Part shown: positions 56,601-64,000 of the stretch, in pieces
Layout of the letters: each line of letters opens with the position of its first letter
How positions within the stretch are numbered: the stretch's first letter is position 1
Source of the DNA: an uncultured Schumannella sp.
GTDB taxonomy: Bacteria; Actinomycetota; Actinomycetes; Actinomycetales; Microbacteriaceae
Direction of reading: 5' to 3'
Length of the DNA: 64,000 nt
Assembly: GCF_905479755.1 (NCBI RefSeq)
Contig: NZ_CAJQNT010000003.1
Location: 1-64,000, forward strand
Notes under the pieces: model-generated
Databases searched by the model: none
Seen by the model: only the letters and a program-made list of their open reading frames with translations
Told to the model about the DNA's origin: nothing
Position numbers and translations under genes: made by a program

Positions 56601-57733
56601 GCGAACTCCGGGTGATCGTCGACCAGCTCGTGGCACCGGTGCCGGGCGGCATCGGGCGCTACACCGCTGAGCTCGCACGCGGCCTCGTGGACACCGCGCC
56701 GGCTGGCTGGGAGGTGACGGGCGTGGTCTCCGCCTCCCCCGAGGCCGACCGCGCGCGCATCCGATCGACGATCCCCGGGCTGGCTCGCCTCGACACGACC
56801 GCGCTGGCCCGGCGCGAGCTGTCGCTGGCCTGGTCGCTCGGCCTCGCGCGTCCCCACTGGAGCGGCGCCGTCCACGCTCCGAGCCTGCTCGCCCCGATCT
56901 TCCGCTCCGGCCACCGGAACTCTCCCGGCGCTCGGCTCGCCGTGACCATCCACGACGCCGTGCCCTGGACCCACCCGGAGACGCTGACCCCGCACGGCGT
57001 CCGCTGGCACCGGGCCATGGCGAGGCGGGCCGAGCGCTTCGCCGACGCCATCATCGTCGACACCCATGCCGTCGCGCGGGAGCTGTCGGCGCACTTCGAA
57101 TTCGGAGACCGGGTCCGCGTCATCGGCGCTGCCGTCGGAAGCGACCTGGGGTTGCCCGACGACGAGGAGAGCCGCGCCGCGGCGCTTGAGCTGCCTGAGC
57201 GCTACCTGCTCGCCGTCGGCAGCCTCGAGCCGCGCAAGGCACTTGATCAGCTCATTCGCTCGCTCGCCGACACGCCCGACGACGTTCCGCTCTTGGTCGT
57301 CGGCGCGGGCGGCTGGGGCGGAGTCGACATCGGCGCGCTCATCGCCGAGGCGGGCCTGGCGCCGGGGCGGGTCCGCACGCTCGGCCGGCTCGACGACGCC
57401 GACCTGGCCGTGGTGCTGTCGCGGGCGAGCGTCTTCGTCTTTCCGAGTGTGGCGGAAGGCTTCGGCCTTCCCGTGCTCGAAGCGTTCACGCTCGGCACGC
57501 CCGTCGTGCATTCGGATGCGCCCGCCGTCTCGGAGGTCGCTGGCGGCGCCGGGCTCGAAGTCGCGCGCGCCGACCCTGCGCACTATCCGCGACGCCTCGC
57601 CGAGGCGATCCGCTCGGTGCTCGAGGACCCCGCGCTCGCAGAGCGTCTCACGATCCGTGGCCGGGAGCGCGTCTCGGCATACAGCTGGCGCGACTCCGCC
57701 GAGCAGGTCTGGCGACTCCACTCAGAACTCTGA
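56597..57733 (+). CDS. GT4-family glycosyltransferase, rmlBD-linked
   Basis: A 378-residue enzyme (QLVAPVPGGIGRYTAEL; LLAVGSLEPRKALDQL; FPSVAEGFGLPVLEAFT). Translational coupling to rmlD suggests a rhamnosyltransferase, but this is inference from context only. It ends six bases from the stop of the convergent LCP gene. Confidence 0.87.
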   Translation: MSELRVIVDQLVAPVPGGIGRYTAELARGLVDTAPAGWEVTGVVSASPEADRARIRSTIPGLARLDTTALARRELSLAWSLGLARPHWSGAVHAPSLLAPIFRSGHRNSPGARLAVTIHDAVPWTHPETLTPHGVRWHRAMARRAERFADAIIVDTHAVARELSAHFEFGDRVRVIGAAVGSDLGLPDDEESRAAALELPERYLLAVGSLEPRKALDQLIRSLADTPDDVPLLVVGAGGWGGVDIGALIAEAGLAPGRVRTLGRLDDADLAVVLSRASVFVFPSVAEGFGLPVLEAFTLGTPVVHSDAPAVSEVAGGAGLEVARADPAHYPRRLAEAIRSVLEDPALAERLTIRGRERVSAYSWRDSAEQVWRLHSEL

Positions 57734-57739
57734 GCCGTC

Positions 57740-59047
57740 TCAGGGCACCGGCGTGGGACTCGGCGTCACCGCCGTCGTGAGTTCGTCGACGACCGCGCGA
57801 ATCGCGTCGAAGTCGGGCTGCCACGTCTCCACCTCGGGCGGCACGAAGTCGTAGGTGACCAGGTCGAACTCCCGCGCGTCCAACGCCAGCTCCGCGAAGT
57901 GGGCGAGCATGGTGCCGGGGATGTCGGTCGTGACGAGCGCGGCGCCCGCCGCCGCCAACTCGTTGAAGCGCAGCAGCACGTTGGCGGGCTCAATCTGCTC
58001 GAGAATCGCCGCCTGGACCTCGCGCTGGCGCTGCATCCGGTCGTAGTCGTCGGTCGAGTGCCTCGACCGGGCATACCACAGGGCGGTGTAGCCGTCCATG
58101 TGCTGCAGGCCGACCTCGATCCACCCCTCGACCCCGAACAGCGAGCCGTCCTCGTTGAGGCCGCCCTCGATCGGAAGTCGCTCCTGCACGTCGATGTCGA
58201 TGCCGCCGAGGGCGTCGATCAGGTTCTCAAAAGCCGCCATGTCGACGAGGACGTAGTACTGCAGCTCCAGTCCCAGGACGCCCGACACCGCGTCGCGCAT
58301 CGCCTCGATCCCGGGGCTGCTGCCGGACTCCTCCGCCTCCGGATAGAGATCAGCGTGCTCTTCGCCGTAGGTGTAGAGATAGCTGATGAGGCACTCGCTC
58401 CCGCACGAGTAGCCATCGGGAAAGACGTCGGCCAGGGGCGAGTCCGCCGGGAACGGCACGTCTTCGAGGTTGCGCGGCACACCGAAGATGACCGAGCGCC
58501 CGGTCGCTGCCTCGATGCTCACGACCGAGATCGAGTCCGGGCGCAGACCGAGGCGGTCGGCACCCGCGTCACCGCCGAGAAGGAGGATGTTGTACCGGCC
58601 GTCGATCGGTTCGGCGATCACGGTGCCGCCGCCGAAGACGGTGCTGAGCACACCGAGGGCCGAGACGCCGCTGGCGGCGCCGTAGCTCGCACCGCCGGTC
58701 GCGACCACGAGTCCGGCGACGGCCAGGAGCGCGACCGGCGCGCGGGCCGATGGCGCCACACGGACGATGCGCACCAGGCGCAGCGTGTCCAGGGTCACGA
58801 CGACCCAGAGCAGGGCGTAGAAGATCAGGGTGGACACGCCGACCGCGAGCACGATCGGCTGGGTGAGAAACGCCAGCAGCCAGCCGCGCTGGACGAGAGC
58901 GAGCACCAGCACCGCGACAACGAGCACCCAGCCGACGAACGTCGCCCCGAGCGCGAAACGGCCGAGCCGTCGACTGCCCGCGAGCACCTGCGCCGAGCCG
59001 GGCACGAGCAGATTCAGCCCGACGAGCCACCACGCGCGACGCGTCAT
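57740..59047 (-). CDS. LytR-CpsA-Psr family glycopolymer ligase
   Basis: A 435-residue membrane protein. Residues 1-140 hold four or so spans, more than the single anchor usual for LCP proteins. The extracytoplasmic LCP domain at about 150-390 has GVPRNLEDVPFP, DALGGIDIDVQE and ARSRHSTDDYDRMQRQRE, including the Arg/Asp residues that bind the polyprenyl pyrophosphate. LCP enzymes join secondary wall polymers to peptidoglycan, so it is the likely end point for the island's product. ATG 59047 follows CCGGAGGTC; a GTG at 59098 is an alternative. Confidence 0.92.
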   Translation of the reverse strand: MTRRAWWLVGLNLLVPGSAQVLAGSRRLGRFALGATFVGWVLVVAVLVLALVQRGWLLAFLTQPIVLAVGVSTLIFYALLWVVVTLDTLRLVRIVRVAPSARAPVALLAVAGLVVATGGASYGAASGVSALGVLSTVFGGGTVIAEPIDGRYNILLLGGDAGADRLGLRPDSISVVSIEAATGRSVIFGVPRNLEDVPFPADSPLADVFPDGYSCGSECLISYLYTYGEEHADLYPEAEESGSSPGIEAMRDAVSGVLGLELQYYVLVDMAAFENLIDALGGIDIDVQERLPIEGGLNEDGSLFGVEGWIEVGLQHMDGYTALWYARSRHSTDDYDRMQRQREVQAAILEQIEPANVLLRFNELAAAGAALVTTDIPGTMLAHFAELALDAREFDLVTYDFVPPEVETWQPDFDAIRAVVDELTTAVTPSPTPVP

Positions 59048-59111
59048 GACCTCCGGAGAACGAACATCCGGATTCCGGACGGGGCTGGTGCTGGTCACGC
59101 CGGAGTCCGCG

Positions 59112-59621
59112 TCACAGCTCGCGCTGGAGCTTCGCGTTCTTCTCGGCGACCAGGGTCTCCAGGCTCGCGGCGTACTCGGCGAGTCGGGCCTCAAGCGCCG
59201 GATCAGTGGCGCCGAGCATGCGGGCCGCGAGCAGCCCGGCGTTGCGCGCGCCCCCGATCGACACGGTCGCGACCGGAATTCCGGCGGGCATCTGCACGAT
59301 CGACAGCAGCGAATCGAGACCGTCGAGCTTGGCGAGCGGCACGGGAACGCCGATCACCGGAAGCGTCGTCACCGAGGCGAGCATGCCGGGCAGATGCGCG
59401 GCTCCGCCGGCGCCGGCGATGATCGCCCGCAGGCCGCGACCGGCCGCCTGCGTTCCGAACTCGATCATCCGGTGCGGCGTGCGATGGGCCGAGACGACCT
59501 CGACCTCGTGCGGGATGTCGAACTCGGCGAGCGCCGCGGCGGCGTCCCTCATCACGTTCCAGTCCGAATCGGACCCCATGACGACGGCAACGAGCGGCTT
59601 GACTTCAGGCACGTCGCCCAT
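59112..59621 (-). CDS. purE: N5-carboxyaminoimidazole ribonucleotide mutase
   Basis: A 169-residue class I PurE with the signature [22 protein letters not shown] and the [10 protein letters not shown] loop. It converts N5-CAIR to CAIR in purine synthesis. It follows purK by eight bases. A GTG a few codons in is an alternative start. Confidence 0.95.
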   Translation of the reverse strand: MGDVPEVKPLVAVVMGSDSDWNVMRDAAAALAEFDIPHEVEVVSAHRTPHRMIEFGTQAAGRGLRAIIAGAGGAAHLPGMLASVTTLPVIGVPVPLAKLDGLDSLLSIVQMPAGIPVATVSIGGARNAGLLAARMLGATDPALEARLAEYAASLETLVAEKNAKLQREL

Positions 59622-59629
59622 GCTACGAC

Positions 59630-60760
59630 TCAGCCCTCGAAGAACCCTGCCGCGGCGCGCGCACGAGCGCGGACGGCCTCCAGGTCGTCACCGACCGCCG
59701 TCACATGCCCGACCTTGCGACCGGGGCGCGACGGCTTGCCGTAAGAGTGGAACTTGACGCCCGGCTCGGCGGCGAGCGCGCCCGCGTAGCGCTCCGGCAT
59801 CGACGCGCCCACGGGCCCCCCGAGCACGTTCACCATGACGCTCCACGCCGCGTGCGGCGTCGTGGCGCCGAGCGGCAGATCGAGCACCGCACGCAGGTGT
59901 TGCTCGAACTGGCTCGTCACGCAACCGTCGATTGTCCAATGGCCGGTGTTGTGCGGGCGCATCGCGAGCTCGTTGACCAGCAGCCGCCCGTCGGCGGTCT
60001 CGAACAGCTCCACCGCGAGCACGCCCGTCACGCCGAGACCGGTCGCGATCGACTCCGCCAGCGTCGCGGCCTCGGCGACGAGCTCGGCCGGGGCCCCCGG
60101 CGCGGGCGCCGTGACCTCGGCGCACACGCCATCGCGCTGCACGGTCTCCACCAGCGGCCACGCCGCGAGCTCACCGCTCGGGCGACGCGCCACCAACTGT
60201 GCGAGCTCGCGTCGAAAATCGACCAGCTCCTCCACCAGCAGAGCTCCCCCGGAGGCGTGCTCGTCGACGACCGCGAACCAGTCGGCGACCGCGTCCGCGT
60301 TGCGCACCACCCGCACGCCCTTGCCGTCATAGCCGCCGCGCGGGGTCTTCACGACCGCGGCACCGCCGTGCGCCGCCAGGAAGTCGGCCACCTCCGCCTC
60401 ATCGTGCACGGCCGCCCAGTCGGGAACCGGGGCGCCCAGCTGGGTCAGTCGCTCGCGCATCCACAGCTTGTCCTGCGCGACCGCGAGCGGCTCGGGGCCC
60501 GGATGCACCGAGACGCCGCGCTCCCCCAGTTCGGTCAGCACGAGCTGCGGAACATGCTCATGATCGAAGGTGACGACATCGACATCGGAGGCGAAGCTCA
60601 GCACCGTCGCGGCATCCCGATAGTCGCCGACCGCCGTCGCGGCGATCTCGGCCGACATCCCCTCGGCCTCAGCCAGCACGCGGATCTCGATCCCCAAAGC
60701 GACCGCCGGGGGCACCATCATGCGTGCCAACTGCCCGCCGCCGATCACGCCGACTCTCAC
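59630..60760 (-). CDS. purK: 5-(carboxyamino)imidazole ribonucleotide synthase
   Basis: A 376-residue ATP-grasp enzyme ([39 protein letters not shown]) that carboxylates AIR at N5 using ATP and bicarbonate. It starts at GTG 60760 behind CTGGAGG. With purE it forms the usual two-gene unit, divergent from the GtrA gene. Confidence 0.95.
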   Translation of the reverse strand: MRVGVIGGGQLARMMVPPAVALGIEIRVLAEAEGMSAEIAATAVGDYRDAATVLSFASDVDVVTFDHEHVPQLVLTELGERGVSVHPGPEPLAVAQDKLWMRERLTQLGAPVPDWAAVHDEAEVADFLAAHGGAAVVKTPRGGYDGKGVRVVRNADAVADWFAVVDEHASGGALLVEELVDFRRELAQLVARRPSGELAAWPLVETVQRDGVCAEVTAPAPGAPAELVAEAATLAESIATGLGVTGVLAVELFETADGRLLVNELAMRPHNTGHWTIDGCVTSQFEQHLRAVLDLPLGATTPHAAWSVMVNVLGGPVGASMPERYAGALAAEPGVKFHSYGKPSRPGRKVGHVTAVGDDLEAVRARARAAAGFFEG

Positions 60761-60795
60761 CGATCAACCTCCAGGATCGCCCCACGCAGTCCGGT

Positions 60796-60801
60796 TAGAC
60801 T
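60796..60801 (+). promoter_or_regulatory. Candidate -10 (TAGACT) for the GtrA gene
   Basis: TAGACT, the same hexamer as at the rml promoters, lies 60 bases before the GTG at 60862. Here a leader of about 54 bases with GAGG near the start is predicted, so this gene is not leaderless. Confidence 0.4.
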
Positions 60802-60861
60802 GCCGCCTCTACGACCCTAGTTGCCCGCATCGGGCGCGAACCCCGAAGCGAGGCAAGCCGC

Positions 60862-61455
60862 GTGCGAAAGCTGTTCGGGCAGTTCACGCGCTTCGGCCTC
60901 GTCGGGGCCATCGGGCTCGTGATCGACACCGGTATCTTCAACCTGCTGCGCCTCACGATCCTGAGCCCCGACGAACTCCACGAAGGGCCCGTGATCGCCA
61001 AGGTCATCTCGACGACGGTCGCGATCGCCACGAACTGGATCGGCAATCGGCTCTGGACCTTCCGTGAGCACCGCGGTCGGCAGCTCGTGCGCGAGGGCGT
61101 CGAGTTCGCGCTCGTCAGCGTCGGCGGGATGCTGATCGGCCTGGCATGCCTGTGGGTGTCGCACTACGCGCTCGGCTTCACGAGCCTGCTCGCCGACAAC
61201 ATCGCGAGCAACGTCGTCGGCCTGGGCCTCGGCACCGCGTTCCGCTTCGCGCTGTACCGGGCGTGGGTGTTCGCGCCGCACCGCGGCGACACCGCGCCGG
61301 CGCTGTTCCCCGACGACACCGAGAGCACCGCCAGCGGGCCCCGGGAGACGGTGTTAGGGGCGGCCGAGCCCCTGGAACGTCCAACCCGCCGCGCGCCACG
61401 CCACGGGATCGAGGCAGTTGCGGGCGTCGATCATGTGGGCCCGCGCGACGCGTGA
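60862..61455 (+). CDS. GtrA-family membrane protein
   Basis: A 197-residue reading with four spans in the first 140 residues (FTRFGLVGAIGLVIDTGIFN; ATNWIGNRLWTFR), the GtrA pattern. GtrA proteins flip polyprenyl-phosphate sugars made by GtrB. The start is GTG 60862 with GAGG eight bases upstream. The last 33 codons run antisense into the end of the UDP-glucose dehydrogenase gene (102-base overlap) and contain no membrane span; the functional protein may not need them. Confidence 0.85.
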   Translation: MRKLFGQFTRFGLVGAIGLVIDTGIFNLLRLTILSPDELHEGPVIAKVISTTVAIATNWIGNRLWTFREHRGRQLVREGVEFALVSVGGMLIGLACLWVSHYALGFTSLLADNIASNVVGLGLGTAFRFALYRAWVFAPHRGDTAPALFPDDTESTASGPRETVLGAAEPLERPTRRAPRHGIEAVAGVDHVGPRDA

Positions 61456-62667
61456 CCCGACCTCGGCCGCATCCAGCTCGCGGAAGTGCCGCCACTCGGT
61501 CGCCACGATCACCAGCTCCGCATCCGCCAGGGCGTCGCTGATCTGCGGCACGTAGTTCAGCTCCGGGTGCACCCGGCGCGCCGTCTCGATCGCCTCCGGG
61601 TCGGTCGCCCGCACGTCGGCACCGAGATCGTGCAACCGGTACGCCACATCCAGAGCGGGGGCGTCGCGCACGTCGTCCGAGTCGGGCTTGAAGGCGAGAC
61701 CCAGCACCGCGATCTTGCGGCCCGTCACGTCGCCGTCGAAGGCATTCAACGCGAGTTCGACGACACGATCCCGCCGACGCAGGTTGATCTCGTCGACCTC
61801 ACGCAAGAAGCCGACCGCGCGCCCGACGCCGAGCTCTTCGGCGCGAGCCGCGAACGCGCGAATGTCCTTGGGCAGACATCCGCCGCCGAAGCCGATCCCG
61901 GCATTCAGGAAGCGACGACCGATGCGCGCGTCGTGGCCGATCGCGTCGGCGAGCTGCGTGACATCGGCGCCGGTGACCTCGGCGATCTCCGCCATCGCAT
62001 TGATGAACGAGATCTTCGTCGCGAGAAAGGCGTTCGCGCTCACCTTCACGAGCTCGGCGGTCGCAAAGTCCATGACCAGACGCGGAATGCCGCTCTCGAT
62101 CGCGGTCGCATAAACCTCATCGAGCTGGGCGACCGCGGAGGCCCCCTCGTCACCGGGACGGACGCCATACACCAGGCGGTCGGGGCGCAGCGTGTCCTCG
62201 ACCGCGAAGCCTTCGCGCAAGAACTCGGGGTTCCAGGCGAGGGCCGCGTGCGGCGCCTTCTCCCGCACGATCGCGTCCAGACGCGCCGCGGTGCCGACCG
62301 GCACCGTCGACTTGCCAGCGATCAGCGCGCCCTCAGCCAGGTGCGGAAGCACCGACTCGAACGCCGCGTCGACATACGCGAGGTTCGCGCCGTGACCGTC
62401 GGCGCGCTGCGGGGTGCCGACCGCGAGGAAGTGCACCTCGGCATCGGCGATGACCGCGAAGTCGGTCGAAAACGTCAAGTGGCCCGACGCGAGCTGCTCA
62501 CGCAGCAGCTCGTCGAAGCCGGGCTCGTAGAACGGCACCCGGCCGCTCGCGAGCATCTCGATCTTGTGGGCGTCGACATCCACGCCGACGACCGTGTGAC
62601 CGAGCGACGCCATGCTGGCCGCGTGAACCGCGCCGAGATAACCGCATCCAATAACCGAAAGCTTCAC
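61354..62667 (-). CDS. UDP-glucose 6-dehydrogenase
   Basis: A 437-residue enzyme oxidising UDP-glucose to UDP-glucuronate, precursor of UDP-xylose and of uronic-acid polymers. NAD motif GCGYLGAVHAA, catalytic FGGGCLPKD and VLGLAFKPDSDDVRDAPAL identify it (Ugd/TuaD/RkpK family). GTG 62667 start; a nearby CAGAAT eight bases upstream may be a -10. It is the probable donor enzyme for the UXS-like gene in the island. Confidence 0.94.
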   Translation of the reverse strand: MKLSVIGCGYLGAVHAASMASLGHTVVGVDVDAHKIEMLASGRVPFYEPGFDELLREQLASGHLTFSTDFAVIADAEVHFLAVGTPQRADGHGANLAYVDAAFESVLPHLAEGALIAGKSTVPVGTAARLDAIVREKAPHAALAWNPEFLREGFAVEDTLRPDRLVYGVRPGDEGASAVAQLDEVYATAIESGIPRLVMDFATAELVKVSANAFLATKISFINAMAEIAEVTGADVTQLADAIGHDARIGRRFLNAGIGFGGGCLPKDIRAFAARAEELGVGRAVGFLREVDEINLRRRDRVVELALNAFDGDVTGRKIAVLGLAFKPDSDDVRDAPALDVAYRLHDLGADVRATDPEAIETARRVHPELNYVPQISDALADAELVIVATEWRHFRELDAAEVGSRVARAHMIDARNCLDPVAWRAAGWTFQGLGRP

Positions 62668-62715
62668 AATGCCCTATTCTGCCCAACCACCCGGGCCACG
62701 ATGACCAACCGGACC

Positions 62716-63213
62716 TCAGCCCGCTTCACCTTGCTGACGCCTCGCCGCGATGGGGTTGAGGCTTTCCTCCATGAGATCGTGCAGCGCCGACTGCACGACC
62801 GCCGCGTGCGGCACATCGCGCAAAACGAACGGATGCTCCAACCCGGTGTTGATGCGCACGTCGCCGCTGCCGAACATGAACTGCAATCCCGCTTGGCGGA
62901 CGCTGACGTCGTAGCTGCGCGAGTGCAGCAGTTCCTGCCGCGTGCGCACCACGACCCCGCGACGCGCCACAATACGCCGCGTGGTGATGACGTAGCTGTG
63001 ATTGAGCCACGAGACCAGCGGCACGAACACCCCGAAGATCACGAGAAGCCCGGCGGCGGCGAACAGCACGATGTCGTACCACGGCTCCGGGAAATTGCCG
63101 GCGAAGAAACTCGTCGCACCGGCGACCGCGATCAGCAGCAGACTCGGCCAGAACAGCGCACGCCCGTGCGAGCGCAGCCGCGCGACGACCACCTCCGGTT
63201 CGGCCGTCGTCAT
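62716..63213 (-). CDS. PH domain-containing membrane protein
   Basis: A 165-residue protein with two spans at about 20-65 and a bacterial PH domain (YVITTRRIVARRGVVVRTRQEL) at 70-150. Such proteins, encoded beside birA in actinobacteria (Rv3278c-like), have no known role. Coupled to birA by ATGA. Confidence 0.88.
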   Translation of the reverse strand: MTTAEPEVVVARLRSHGRALFWPSLLLIAVAGATSFFAGNFPEPWYDIVLFAAAGLLVIFGVFVPLVSWLNHSYVITTRRIVARRGVVVRTRQELLHSRSYDVSVRQAGLQFMFGSGDVRINTGLEHPFVLRDVPHAAVVQSALHDLMEESLNPIAARRQQGEAG

Positions 63214-63986
63214 GAGGGATGCCTCACGTGCGTCACATCGCCGGCGGCCACCGCGACGACCGCCCCGCCGTCGGCGGGCGCAATGCGTAGCCTGCCCGCG
63301 GAGTCGAGCCCGACCGCGGTTCCCTCGAGCACGTCGTCTCCCGGCAGTTCGACGCGCACCGCGCGCCCGAGCGTCGAACACGCCTCCCTCGCGCGATCCG
63401 CCAGCCCGCTCGCCTCGGCATCCCCGCCGACGCGCGCGTAGTCCTCGACGAGCGCGCGCAGCCCGCGCAGGTACTCGGCCACCAGGTCATCGAGGAGTCG
63501 GTCGTCCACCTCCACCCCGAGCACGGCGAGCGAGGTCGCCGTCGGAACGGGAAGCTGCGCCGTCGTCATCGTGGTGTTGAGGCCGAGCCCGAGCACCGCG
63601 GCGTCCCCCGAGGGGACGAGCTCAGCGAGAATCCCGCACAGCTTCCGGCCGTCGACGAGCACATCGTTCGGCCACTTGAGCCCCACCTCGACGCGCGGAA
63701 GCGCGGCGGCGAGCGCCTGGCGCATCGCGACACCCGCGGCGAGGGGAATCCAGCTGAAGCGGTCGAGCCCCAGCACGGCGCCGGCAGAATCGCGCGGACG
63801 CAGGTAGACCGAAATCGCCAGCGCGGCACCCGGCGGCGCCACCCAGCTGCGGTCGAGACGCCCGCGTCCCGCCGTCTGCGTGTCGGTCATGAGGACGGTG
63901 CCGTCGTCGAGCCGGTCCGTCATCGCCCGCGCGACCAGCTCGGCGTTGGTCGACGGGCTCTCGTCGCGCCAGATCAGCTCCGGCAC
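63210..63986 (-). CDS. birA: Biotin-[acetyl-CoA-carboxylase] ligase, group I
   Basis: A 258-residue ligase without the N-terminal helix-turn-helix of repressor-type BirA. Motifs: ESPSTNAELV, AGRGRLDRSW (biotinyl-AMP loop), KWPNDVLVDGRKLCGIL and GLGLNTT. It attaches biotin to carboxylases. The GTG at 63986 is plausible, but the reading frame stays open to the window edge, so a slightly longer N-terminus outside the window cannot be excluded. Confidence 0.94.
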   Translation of the reverse strand: MPELIWRDESPSTNAELVARAMTDRLDDGTVLMTDTQTAGRGRLDRSWVAPPGAALAISVYLRPRDSAGAVLGLDRFSWIPLAAGVAMRQALAAALPRVEVGLKWPNDVLVDGRKLCGILAELVPSGDAAVLGLGLNTTMTTAQLPVPTATSLAVLGVEVDDRLLDDLVAEYLRGLRALVEDYARVGGDAEASGLADRAREACSTLGRAVRVELPGDDVLEGTAVGLDSAGRLRIAPADGGAVVAVAAGDVTHVRHPS

Positions 63987-64000
63987 GACGGCGCGACACG

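Overview
The window is a continuous, gene-dense stretch (54 annotated protein genes plus one leader ORF) of a high-GC actinobacterial chromosome. Gene content and order (mtrA-mtrB-lpqB-comF-hpf-secA, a WhiB regulator, DUF5719, DUF3499, SpoIIM/RDD/DUF58/MoxR) and the compact architecture with many 4-base start/stop overlaps point to the order Micrococcales, most likely family Microbacteriaceae. No tRNA, rRNA, insertion sequence, phage gene or CRISPR array was seen, and no gene-free stretch exceeds about 215 bases.

Layout. (1) 1-8403, minus strand: secA (cut by the window edge), long hpf, comF, lpqB, mtrB, mtrA. (2) 8538-16654: a membrane/AAA module (DUF7847-like, DUF4129, DUF4350, MoxR ATPase, DUF58), an AqpZ-like aquaporin, a strong 15-bp hairpin terminator, then divergent SpoIIM-family and RDD proteins. 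(3) 16669-28470: ahcY, DUF3499 and its divergent zincin-fold partner, DUF5719, a 948-residue glycosyltransferase/membrane protein, whiB, galE, a 38-residue membrane peptide, a GlxA/AdpA-type regulator, manA and an acyl-CoA dehydrogenase. (4) 28549-57733: a surface-glycan island of about 29 kb. It holds a cupin epimerase-like gene, ten glycosyltransferases (seven GT4, three GT2) plus a putative GT-C protein, two O-antigen ligase/polymerase-like proteins, a UDP-xylose-synthase-like enzyme, a Wzm/Wzt (TagGH)-type ABC exporter, tandem GDP-mannose dehydratases, DUF4012, a cell-wall-binding repeat protein, a flippase-like LPG-synthase-type membrane protein and rmlA/C/B/D. (5) 57740-63986: LCP-family ligase, purE, purK, GtrA, UDP-glucose dehydrogenase, a PH-domain membrane protein and birA.

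From memory, the ordinary genes at both ends and in between follow the order of M. tuberculosis Rv3240c (secA1) to Rv3279c (birA), so the glycan genes look like a large insertion or expansion in an ancient actinobacterial block that already contains manA, wbbL, rmlD and an LCP protein. The genes can be read as one cell-wall glycopolymer factory: manA, galE, ugd, UXS, gmd and rml make mannose-, galactose-, glucuronate-, xylose-, 6-deoxyhexose- and L-rhamnose-type nucleotide sugars; the glycosyltransferases assemble the chain; the ABC exporter, or ligase-type membrane proteins, move or polymerise it; the LCP protein may attach it to peptidoglycan.

A recurring regulatory signature is a TAnnnT hexamer followed after exactly 6 (sometimes 7) bases by the start codon, which predicts leaderless mRNAs. 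The clearest case is a perfect 14-bp inverted repeat between rmlC and rmlB that carries an identical TAGACT-N6-GTG on each strand. A similar hexamer precedes a 15-codon leader ORF that is start/stop coupled to the UDP-xylose synthase gene.
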